The notes under the pieces: model-generated
What the model saw: the letters and a program-made list of their open reading frames with translations, nothing else
What the model was told of the DNA's origin: nothing
The model's database searches: none
In this document: piece after piece, positions 1 through 17,120 of the stretch
Layout of the letters: every line of letters starts with the position of its first letter
How positions within the stretch are numbered: the first letter of the stretch is position 1
Translations under genes and position numbers: made by a program
DNA from: Plantago elongata
Lineage: Eukaryota > Streptophyta > Magnoliopsida > Lamiales > Plantaginaceae
Length of the DNA: 64,000 bases
Assembly (NCBI GenBank): GCA_036897095.1
Contig: JAYMSP010000249.1
Location: forward strand, 1-64,000
Reading direction: 5' to 3'

Positions 1-2173
1 ATGATGTTTGAATGTTCAACTCTTTCACAGATAATCAAACTCTTGTTAAGGGTTCAGGACACTTAGAACTACTAAAGATCCTTCGAGCTATTTGATTGTA
101 AGCTTGTAGAACTTAACTTAGAGAGCTTGAGAGAATACGTGCAATATGTATATTGATTCAGTGTTCAAAGCATGTAGTTCATGTATATTCTCAGCTTCTA
201 AGTGTTGATATTTATAAATGATTTTGAGAGTCGTTCGAATACTATCCGTTTCATCTTCTCAGAAATCAATCCGTTGATATCTCGAAATAAGTACTCGGAA
301 ATCACTATCTCGTTTTTCAGAGAGGGCTTTCTGGGATCGACTTTTCAGTCGGTGTAATTAATACACTGTACTATTTCTTTGTTCAGCAGTCTCAACAGAA
401 CATGTGCCTTCAGAAAGCATGCATGTTCCTTGTCTCAGAGTGACAACGCTTCAGAGAAGTGTAATATGCAAAGTCACTATACAAGGCTTTCTGAATGTGT
501 CTTTGCAGAGGAGACTAATCCCTTGAGTCTTCATTAAACTTGCACAATCTTTAAATTTTCGATTAAACTTCATTGTCAGGATACTTCTTCATGGACATCT
601 TCGAAACATAAAAATTACAATCAGAGACCTAAACAATCCTATACAAGTTTCAACTAGACTAACATATTAAGTGATTTCCTTTTTACAATGTTCAAATGAA
701 CCGAAAATACTAGTCATCTTTATATACTAAAGATAAGTTACATAGTGATTGATTAAAATACTAAGAGATATTTCTAACAATAACACTACTCGTTTTGTAA
801 ATGAGTTCATCAAACTTATATCAGCTAATTAATTGATGTTAAACATAGTCACGTGAGATACAAAAAGCTAGCAATTTATTATACAATGTAAATTTTAGTA
901 AAATAATGCCAAGAGTCCTATAGGTATTTGGGGGTTGGGATATGGATATCGGATATCCCCTCTAACTCTAAAGTGTCATTTTTTTACACATAAGAATAAC
1001 TTGGGCAAGTTGCAGGTTATTTTTGTTCTATTCGCATGTGTACTTGGATTATTGGATTTATCCTACACAGTTTCTGCAATATCTAAACGTATATGGGGAT
1101 CATAAAAGAAGAATAATTATTATTCCAAACTTTAGAGAGTTCATAGTTAATTTCCGAAACTAATGTATGGAATGGAATATTCTGAGACCGACAATAGGAA
1201 TGTGAAGCATATTCTTCTTAAAGGTTGTTATTTAATTTGATGTCACATTTTACTACTACGTGTCTAGAAAAAGATAAAAGAATAAAAAAGAAGCAAATAT
1301 CTCCTGTACTACGGATATATAAGAATTTATTCAGATAAACGAATTTTCCTTTCTTTTCGTTTCCTTCTCTTTCTCATTTCTTTACTCAGTCTGGTCAATG
1401 ATTTCTTCCATATATAGGTCAAAAGGGCACAAAAGAAATAATTTCATTTGACATTAATACCCTTCAATATTTATATTACATTCTCAAATCGTTTATAGTC
1501 GAATGACAAACTATAACACCTCATAACCATTAGATCACGAGTTCGATTTTCAAAAATGAATGATTATATTCTTTGAATAGATATTGATAGTGATTTGTAT
1601 CTAGAACCGAATAATAAATTCATTTTGTTCAACTATTGTAATTGTAATATTTCATCTACAAAAACAGTCCTATTACATGCAAAATATCAATTATAGGATT
1701 CATCCACAACATTTTGTGTTATCCAATCACTCAAAATTTTAATTTCACGATATGCTTTCAAATTATCGAATGAAAAAAAGTTTCAAAACTATTTTACTTG
1801 AGTAGAATAAACATTCACCAACTCGAAACTTCAAACTAAAATATACTACTAACTCCTATCAAAATCACAACTTAACACTAATAATATTAAATTTAAAATT
1901 CAACTTCACTTAGTTATCATTCAACTCCAAATTGAAAATATGAAAAAAAATATCTACGACACCGAATAAAAACGACCCGACATGTTAAACTGATAAACTC
2001 AAGTCGAGCTCCAAACGTTCGGCTCACATTGTGCACGAGGGGCATGGTAGTAAATAAGTAGAAAATCAAAGGCAAAGAAGCATAATCAATTCACACCTAT
2101 TATTTTGCAAGGTTGGTAGTATCGCCCCTTTCTCACTCACCAGTGACCACACTATTACACTGGTTACTACTGT
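1..2173. other. AT-rich intergenic stretch
   Basis: No open frame here resembles a protein family, and no RNA gene is visible. The only recognisable content is a dispersed repeat copy at about 1490-1668 (listed separately). Bases 1-700 are slightly less AT-rich and could be part of an old repeat, but I cannot assign them. The last 150 bases lead into the promoter of the downstream gene. Confidence 0.5.
1490..1668 (+). repeat. dispersed repeat copy, SINE-like
   Basis: This stretch resembles 55230-55372 in the same orientation. Both start with TTTATAGTCGAATGACAA and then share an AT-rich body, including GGTGATTT/AGTGATTT, TCTAGAA and TTCAACTATT blocks. The copy here contains GAGTTCGATTT, which looks like an RNA polymerase III box B, so a tRNA-derived SINE is possible. 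I see no clear target duplications. The similarity was judged by eye. Confidence 0.4.
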
Positions 2174-2183
2174 TATATATAAA
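2174..2183 (+). promoter_or_regulatory. TATA box of the PFP alpha gene
   Basis: TATATATAAA lies about 150 bases upstream of the start codon. The spacing would put transcription start near 2205-2215 and give a 5' leader of about 110-120 bases. This is motif-based inference. Confidence 0.5.
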
Positions 2184-2324
2184 CAAAACAAACAAACGGC
2201 AGTTTCAAAGCTTGCCGTGCGAGTGAAGAAAACACACACACACCTTCTCAAATTCCCAACCACTCTGTTCCCAACTCAACCAGTACTCTCTACTCTGCTG
2301 ATCACCAAAACAGAGACAACAAAA

Positions 2325-9095
<6,771 letters not shown>

Positions 9096-9899
9096 GAGAG
9101 CATACTTGTTCTGATCTCATCTCCCTGCCCCGTTAGCACCGTCTTTGCCATTAATCTATCACATTGGAATTTCAGGCGCTGCCTGTGACATGTGACATTT
9201 TTTTTATCTAATATCAACTGGATCAAAATTCATGTTTAGGTGGTTAGAACTTAGAAGGATTTGATGATTGTTACTGAATCAGTGAAACTTGTTCTGTTAC
9301 TTGGGTGTCGCTTTGAGCTAATACTTATTTTTTGCGAGGATTTCCTTTGGTGTAACAGAAGTTAGATATTGAGTTGGCGGTTGGCCTCTTGAAACTTGAA
9401 ATTTATCCAATTCTTTTAGTTAGTTTTTGTAGCGGTACCATAAGTAAAGAATTATCTAATGATCCGACTACTAATATATCAAAACAATTACTTATTTTAA
9501 AATTTATAATTGTTTAATTAGATAAAGTAATAACTTATTAGTGTTTCTTTACCAGAACATGTGCAAGTTTTAAATTTGTTTAGAAAATCAGAGAAAGTAT
9601 ACAAAAGATTTGAACGCGCCAACCTCCAACGCACCAACCTCCAACAGTTCAATATGTAACGACATTTATATTTTTTGACAAAAATTATTGTGGTTAGAAA
9701 AAAATTTATCATCACAGTTTGACATCACTTAAACTCCTTAAAGAACTATTTTTACAGTACAAAAATCATAATTGAGCAAGTGACATGACGTGAAAAACAG
9801 GGTGAACGTGTAAAGAAGTATTTTCGAGTTCCATTCGTATCCAATTATATTTTATATTCAATATTTTTATAATTTATTTTAATTTTCAATTATAATTAC
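9096..9899. other. 3' flank of PFP alpha and short intergenic stretch
   Basis: The first few hundred bases are probably the 3' untranslated region. The rest is AT-rich and I recognise no gene, RNA or repeat in it. Confidence 0.4.
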
Positions 9900-10225
9900 G
9901 TAGTGCGATGGTTTTGAAAACTTCTCTCAGCTTGAGAGCTCTCTTCTCTCTTGCTTAGAGATCGTGATCTCACTGTTTGTGGGCTTAATCATCTTGGTTC
10001 TCCATTAATCGATCCTAGCCTGTGAGTCACATCCCATATATTCCGGGTTTCCCTCTCAGTGATTTAACCTATTCTAGACTTTTTAGCCTACCTTATTAAT
10101 TCTGGTGCTTGGAGTTTTTCTTTTTTCTTCTGCAGTGATATAACAAGACGTCTCGATTGATCGACATTCTTCCTCTCCCATAGTTACTTACAAGTTGCGC
10201 ACTGTCTTTGCTTTGTTGGTTGAAT

Positions 10226-11850
10226 ATGGATCATATCTTGGAAGGGTTGAATTCCCAGATGTCTCTTACGGATACGGAGAAGGAACGGATTTCCATTCCA
10301 GTGGATGTTTGGAATACGTACACTTTGAATCACGAATTGTGTCTGGTAGGGAGGATCTTATCCCATAAGAGTATCAACTTGGAAACATTTGAGAAGACAA
10401 TGCTGAATGCTTGGAATACTCGCCCGGTAAGAATGCAGAAATTGGGAGTTGATAGATTGCTAGTACAATGTGGGCATATCGTGGATACAAATAGGGTGAT
10501 GGGGGGTGGCCTGTGGTCATTCGATAAGAATTTGGTGGTGTTGCGTTCTTTGTCTGTGGAGGATGACCCTCAGACGGTCTCGTTGGATTTTTGCAACTTT
10601 TTTGTTCATGGTATGGGACTACCGGTGGGGATGCGACATAGTGCAATGGCAGCTTGTTTGGAGAATGCAGTCAGATTGTTTAAGGAGATGGATAATTCCC
10701 GCGACATAGGTTTTGTTAACGATTTGCGTTTCAAGGTTCGAATGGACATAACAAAACCAATCAGGCGCATGATTAATATTTCCGGGCCGGAGGGGCAGGA
10801 GATACGAGTTTGACTAGCTTATGAACGGCTACCGAACTTTTGCTATTTCTGCGGTACTTTAGGTCACTTGGTTAAAGATTGTGGGGAATGCCTAGACTTA
10901 GCTGATTCCAATGGGGATATTCCGATATCCAAACTGACGTACGGAGAATGGTTAAGGGCCCAGCCGGAGAAACAACAAGCTAAGGTCGTGCAGGGCAGCC
11001 TCTCTCGGTATCATAGCAGTTCCAGCCCTTCTAGGTTCGACGAGACTCGTGGCGGCCGAGTTTGTCCCATAATAGGGGTGCCCGGGTGAATAATCTGAAT
11101 TTAGGGACATGGGTGATAGAAGTGGAACGATTAAGGAAAACATTCATGGGGAGAGAAGTGGCGAGGATCTCTCGCAATATGTTGGAATCAATAGTGGGAG
11201 TTACAAAGGAAAGGAGAAAATTGAGGATGATTATGATTCGTTTGTGCCTTATGGAATGGAAATTGTTGCAACTTCTCCTAGTTTAGAGGTGCAGTCAAAT
11301 CTTGACCATACCAAAACTCTACCCTTTCCCTCTCTTGAAACTTTTGAATCTAAACCCATGACCATTGACCAAAGCCTGCCCCTGCCAATTTTCATGCCCA
11401 AATCTGCCTACCCATCCCTAGCCCATTAATCGTTATCCATATCCCTGGCCCAACACTCCCGCCCAATCAGCCCAGTCCAATTCCAATTCCCAGCCTTACC
11501 TTGCCCAGTACTGATCTAGCTGTGTGTAGGGCAGCCCTCTGAGCCACCTTGCAGCCTAGCCAACCGAGCCCAATTACTAGCCAGTCCACCGCTCCCACCA
11601 AAAAACTATTGAAACCCAAAATTCTTCGGAGAACCCTTCAGTCCAGCCCATCACAGGGACCCGTGTCAATCTTGGCCAAAAAATGTGGACGCCCAGTGGG
11701 AATTAAGAACAAGGAGTCGAGCGTTGCCCGTGTGGGTAAAGGTACGGAGACTGAGGATACAAAACCTTGTCAGAAGAAGGCGTGTTGTGAGATTGATACT
11801 ACCCAGCTTTTACCAAAGGAGATTGCGATGCAACTCCGCCTAGACCAATG
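10226..11850 (+). pseudogene. LINE ORF1 remnant (DUF4283 and CCHC zinc knuckle)
   Basis: Translation from ATG 10226 gives MDHILEGLNSQMSLTD, followed by the DUF4283 RNA-binding fold found in ORF1 of plant L1 elements. A TGA at 10811-10813 interrupts the frame. Past it the same frame gives YERLPNFCYFCGTLGHLVKDCG, a CX2CX4HX4C zinc knuckle. The following stretch (about 11280-11850) is proline-rich and poorly conserved, with further frame changes. ORF1 protein normally binds LINE RNA and chaperones target-primed reverse transcription. This copy cannot make a full product. Confidence 0.8.
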
Positions 11851-13310
11851 AGTTGTCTTAGTTGGAATTGTCAGAGCTTGGGGGTCCTCGGGCAGTTCGT
11901 GTATTAGAAGACCTCATTTTAGATCTCTCCCCCAAGGTGGTCTTTTTCATAGAAACCAAATGGGATGACTGTGGGTTTGATTGCTTACGTAATAAGTTAG
12001 GCATGTTTGGTATTAGTGTAGCGACGATTGGACAATCAGGGGGTGTAGCATTTCTTTGGGATAAGGAGATATTTGTTTCAGTTTTGAGTTATAACAAGAA
12101 TCATATTGATGCTAATGTGCAATTGAAGGATAGTGACGTGATTTGGAGACTTATGGGGTTTTATGGGGAACCAGATACATCCAAGAGGAAAAGGACATGG
12201 AGTTTGTTAAAAAAATCTAGGGGATGTGTCACACCGTGAATGGTTGGTGTCAGGGGACTTCAATGAAATTCTACGACATGAAGAGAAATCTAGTGGACCA
12301 ATCACACCGGAATGGAGAATGAGAGATTTTAGAGAGACATGTGTGCATCCCGATTTAGTTGACCTCGGTTTTGTGGGTTACCAATTTACATGGTCTAACA
12401 AGAGAGAGGTACCTCACAATACAAAGTTAAGATTGGACAGAGGGGTAGCAAACTTGAAATGGTGTGAAGCGTTTCCTGTGCACCAAATTCGACAAATCAC
12501 GGTTCGGAAATCTGATCATATCGCCATCCTAGCTTCGTTCCCACCTAACCCACACACTTCCCAACCCTCATCTTCCCACCAGCCTAACCATTATCCTACC
12601 ACCCGCAAAAACAAAACTCGACCCACTTCCAAACCATTTCGGTTCGAACAAGTATGGATTCATTCAGATGAGTGCCAAAAAGTGATTCATGATGCTTGGG
12701 ATTGAGACGAGGAGTTCCTGTCGAACCTGGAAAACTGTACAGTTGGCTTATTGAACTGGAGCAAGGCACGATTTCCGAATATTGGGGAAGAAATCAGGCG
12801 ACTGAACTCGGAATTGGATTGACTAAGTCGATTACCTTATACTACGGAGGTCAAGGCCAAGGAAAGAACTCTGAAACTGAATTTGGAAGAGATGCTCGAT
12901 CGTGAAGAATCTTTGTGGCACCAAAGGGCGAAAAAGCAGTGGCTTGCAGAAGGAGATCGGAAAACTAAAACTTTCCACTCCCATGCGTCGAAGAGGGCAA
13001 ATATAAATCACATTCCGGGGCTTAGGAATTCAGCAGGGGTTATGTGTTCGGATCAGGAGGTCATGGGTAAAATAGTTGTGGATTATTTTGGAGAGATTTT
13101 TTCTAGCATTCATCCAGCAGAGCAGATTATTGAGCAGGTTGTGGAAACTATGGGATCGAAGGTAGGTAGCTCAATCAATCAGAACCTGTCCAGATTGTTC
13201 ACATCTGAAGAGGTAGGAACAACTATTTTCGATATGTTTCCTACCAAATCCGTTGGCCCCATGGCATGCCTGCTTTATTTTACCAGAAATTTTGGAATAT
13301 TATTGGTAAA
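11848..13310 (+). pseudogene. LINE ORF2 remnant: APE endonuclease and start of reverse transcriptase
   Basis: The start MSCLSWNCQSLG matches the usual opening of plant L1 ORF2. Endonuclease signature residues are visible: the N of WNC, the E of FFIETKWD, GDFNEI, LDRGVAN and KSDHIAIL. The coding sequence moves between frames near 11870, 12225 and 12700. The linker reads LWHQRAKKQWLAEGDRKTKTFHSHASKR, conserved in L1 ORF2. The reading ends at the first RT block. No polymerase active-site motif (YADD/FADD) is present, so the copy is dead. Confidence 0.85.
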
Positions 13311-14546
13311 TGTGAACAAGAACAATGCAGCTTCAATTCGGCTAATATCAATACTTCTCTTTTGGAACTTTTTATTCGGTTATGTAATGTTGAATTATCT
13401 TATTTTCCAAGGTCTGTAATATATGTTAGGCTGCCTACTGTTGATTTATTAGTACTCTAACCCCTGATTATGTATGTTAAATTATTTTGCTATCCCCTGC
13501 TTATTTAAGTGCTTATGTAATATAAAATGTGCCAATTTAGGTTGATAGCTTAGATTTAGTATTAAGGAAGCAAAGTAGATTTAGGAAAAAATCAAAAGAG
13601 TCGCAAAATAATCCACAAGTTTATGGATTCATATATATCCGGACATTCATTTATTTTGATCCCTCAAATATGAATTATAATGTTCAATTATTATTGTTTC
13701 CTACAAACTTAATTGTCAAATTATGACAAAAAATTATAATCATAACACTATATCCACAAGTTTTTTCAATTTAATGTCGATAAATATATATGTGTTTTCA
13801 AAACATAGATACACAACCTAAATTTCATACCAAACAATACAACACATGACATGTATAATTAAAGGCATTATAGTAATTTCACACTTTTACCAACATATAA
13901 GTGATAAAACAACTCATAACAAACGCCTGTATCCTAAAACACATAACTAAACACAGCTTTAAAACATAGAAGGAATAAATCAACAGGCAGCTCTCCTCCT
14001 AATGGTGATTTATTTGTGTCCTTTGGTTCTCAATCTTGAATCTCGAGAGGATTCACCTTGGTCTGATCAGGAAGATTGTGCCTCACCCTATTTCTCCACC
14101 TATCATGATGATGTATAATTTTATTTTTGTTTTATGGTATTTCCTTGTCTAGTGCTTTTGAATGTTTTCACGAGCTTCTATATTTCTTTGTGTACCTTTA
14201 TTTTCAGTATGAAATAAAACGAGAAAATTGCACAAAAAAGAAAATAAAAAAAAATGCAGTTTTTAAAACCATATCAAACGCTGTATAATTTGGTCAGCCA
14301 AACCAAAAATCCTAATGAATAATTAAACGGGTTATACATGCACCAACTTATGTGTTTTGATCACTCTAGTCATAGCTTCCTACTAAACGATGCCTAAATT
14401 GAGGTCTGAAAAGTCAAAAGTAACTAGATAGGTTGATTACCGCCATTACCAAGCTCGAACAGAACCTTACAGAAAACCCAAAATCAACCATTGAATCACC
14501 TTCTTCTCTACATGCCTAACTCCAATGTCTAGCTCGATGTTGAGCA
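13311..14546. other. AT-rich intergenic stretch between LINE and PPR gene
   Basis: I recognise no gene or RNA here. The sequence directly after the LINE break does not continue LINE coding. The last 100-150 bases are the likely 5' leader of the PPR gene. Confidence 0.4.
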
Positions 14547-17120
14547 ATGCCGCCACCAAATCCTTACCCTCTTCTCAACTTCTCGCGGGCGACCGCCAGT
14601 GTCTACGCAACCAAGCTCCGCCTCTGCTGCCAGGGAGACCACTCTCTCGCCAGAACCGTCCACGCCAACATGATTACCTCCGGTTTCGCTCCTATTGGTC
14701 ACATGCTCAACCGACTCATCGACAGTTACTGTAAATCCTCCAATTTCAGTTACGCAAAGAAGCTGTTTGACGAAATTTCCCAACCAGATGTTGCCGCAAG
14801 AACCACTCTCATTGCTGCTTACTCTGCTTCCGGAGACACTAACTTAGCTAGAAAGGTCTTTGATGAGACCCCGTTGAGTATTCGTGATACAGTATGTTAT
14901 AACGCCATGATTACTTGCTATTCTCATCACAATGATGGCCATGCTGCTCTTGCTCTCTTTAATGATATGAGGCGGAACGGGTTCAAGCCCAATCAGTTCA
15001 CTTATTCCAGTGTCCTTGCCGCTTTGAGGCTTATAGCTGACTGTGATCACCATTGTCAGCAGCTGCATTGTGTTGTTGTGAAATCAGGGACTGGGATGGG
15101 GACTTCTGTGCTGAATGCGCTCATGTCGGTTTACGTCAAGTGTGCGTTGTCTTCGTTGTTGTTGGCATCGGCAAGGAAGTTACTTGATGATATGACGGTC
15201 AAGACTGAATTGATGTGGTCGACTATTATCATGGTTATGTGAGGAACGGGGATCTTCATGCTGCTAGGGAAGTTTTTGATGCAATGGATGAAAAGCTGGT
15301 TGCGGGGTGGAACTCCATGATTTCGGGATACGTGCATAAGGGGCTTGTGTTTGAGGTGTTTGAATTGTTCAGGAAGATGATGCCTTTGGGGATTAAGTAT
15401 GATGACTTTACCTACATAAGTGTTCTTAGTGCTTGTGCTAATGCTAGTTTGTTTCGCCATGGAAAGCAGGTCCATGCATTCATCTTACGCACGGAGGCAA
15501 AACCCCCTTCAGACTATATGGTGTCCGTAAATAATGCTCTGATTACGTTATATTCGAAATGTGGTAACATTGACCAAGCAAGGAGCATATTTGATATGAT
15601 GGACAGGAGAGACCTTGTTTCATGGAATGCAATATTCTCAGCTTACATGAGTGCAGGGAGAATCCATGAAGCCAAATCCATTTTTTATCAGATGCCAACT
15701 AAAAACCTGACATCCTGGGCAGTTATGATATCTGGATTAGCACAGCTCGGGTTAGGTGAGGAAGCTTTAAGGCTCTTCAACACGATCAGACAAAATGGAC
15801 TTGAACCATGTGACTATGCATTTTCAGGAGCCATAACGTCTTGTGCTGTACTTGCAGCTCTGGAGCAGGGGCGCCAGCTCCATGGACAGCTTATCCGGCT
15901 CGGTTTTGACTCTAGCCTCTCTGCTGCAAATGCTTTAATAACAATGTATGCGAGATGTGGTGTCCTTGATTCAGCTTGTAAGGTTTTTAACACCATGACT
16001 TGTATTGATTCTGTATCTTGGAATGCTATGATAGCTGCTCTCGGACATCATGGACATGGTGCCAAAGCAGTAGAACTTTTTGAAGAAATGTTGGAGGAAC
16101 AAATCATGCCTGATCGGATATCATTCCGGACCATCCTTTCTGCTTGTAGTCATGCAGGTTTAGTTTCTGTCTTCTTGTTTATGAAAATATCTCATTTTCT
16201 TGCTAATTGTTGTTGGCATTATGTTGTTTTCTTCCTCTTCTAGCCAAACCTCACCCAGAGCTAGTGGAATTTGAATCCATGGCCTACCATTTGCACATGA
16301 TGAGGCTAACCATTAGTTTATCATTTTTTGCCGCCATGCAGGCTTAGTTGAAGAAGGACAGCGCTATTTCAACTTGATGGATAAAACTTATGGAATAACA
16401 CCTGGTGAAGATCACTATGCCCGATTGATTGATTTATTGTGCCGATCTGGAAATTTGTCAGGAGCCAAAAATGTCATCCAGAAAATGCCTTTTGTGCCTG
16501 GAGCACCAATTTGGGAAGCTTTACTCTCAGGTTGTCGCCTCCACGGTGACGTGGAACTGGGGGTCACCGTTGCCGAACGACTCTTCGATATGATTCCTGA
16601 AAATGATGGTACTTATGTACTTCTAGCCAACACGTTTGCTGCTGCAGGCCGATGGAGTGAGAAGGCTATGGTGCAAAAATTGATGAGGGACCGGGGGGTG
16701 AAGAAAGAACCTGGTTGTAGTTGGCTAGATGTTGAAAACAAGGTGCATGTATTTTTAGTCGGTGACACAACACACCATGAAATTCATGCAGTATACAGTT
16801 ACTTGAAAGCATTAATCCTGAAGATAAAGAAATTGGGATATGTTCCTGATACAAAATTTGTGTTACATGATGTGGACTCCGAAGAACAAAAGGAATATGC
16901 ATTGTCTACTCATAGTGAGAAGCTGGCAGTTGTTTATGGACTTCTAAAACTTCCTCGTGGAGCCACCATCAGGGTTTTCAAAAACCTCCGTATTTGTGGG
17001 GATTGTCACAATGCAATCAAGTTCATATCCAAAGTGGAGGATAGAGAAATTATTGTAAGAGATGTAAAGAGGTTCCATCATTTTAAGGATGGTGAATGCT
17101 CGTGTGATGACTACTGGTGA
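14547..17120 (+). CDS. PLS-class pentatricopeptide repeat protein with E and DYW domains (frameshifted)
   Basis: PPR-DYW proteins bind organellar RNA sequence-specifically and specify C-to-U editing; the DYW domain is the deaminase. The product would be about 796 residues. PPR repeats run to about residue 540, followed by E/E+ motifs and a DYW domain with HSEKLA (zinc-binding HxE), the CGDCHN motif and a C-terminal CSCDDYW. From memory it resembles Arabidopsis At1g25360 (OTP90) along its length. The start [10 protein letters not shown] gives a plausible organelle-targeting N-terminus. The frame slips by one base near 15225-15230: the first frame ends in TGA at 15240-15242 while the second continues the PPR motif with no missing repeat. 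A 184-base intron (16158-16341, GT-AG) rejoins SHAG and LVEEG. The rest is open, so this is either a recent pseudogene or a sequence error. Confidence 0.85.
16151..16349 (-). mobile_element. short SINE-like insertion inside the PPR gene, forming an intron
   Basis: The direct repeats CATGCAGGTTTAGTT (16151-16165) and CATGCAGGCTTAGTT (16335-16349) match in 14 of 15 positions, and both encode HAGLV of the PPR protein. This is what a target duplication looks like. The body read on the minus strand carries TGGTTAGCC and GGATTCAAATTCCAC, which resemble tRNA-derived box A/box B sequences, and it ends in A-rich DNA. The upstream repeat supplies a donor (CAG|GTTTAG) and the downstream repeat an acceptor (GCAG|GC). 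The insertion model is inference; the repeats are visible directly. Confidence 0.6.

Larger units (their letters stand above)
9900..13310 (+). mobile_element. L1-type LINE, 3'-truncated and decayed
   Basis: A plant L1-clade non-LTR retrotransposon in + orientation. A likely 5' leader (about 9900-10225) precedes an ORF1 remnant with a DUF4283-like domain and a CCHC zinc knuckle. Next come a proline-rich linker and an ORF2 remnant with an APE-type endonuclease, the endonuclease-RT linker and only the first residues of the reverse transcriptase. Similarity stops near 13310, just after the RT block KSVGP..GMPALFYQKFW. The rest of RT, any RNase H and the A-tail are absent. Ends are approximate, and I found no target duplication. 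Confidence 0.85.

Noticed and set aside
13311-13460. Continuation of LINE reverse transcriptase past 13310
   Set aside because: The open frames there do not show reverse transcriptase motifs; similarity ends after GMPALFYQKFW.
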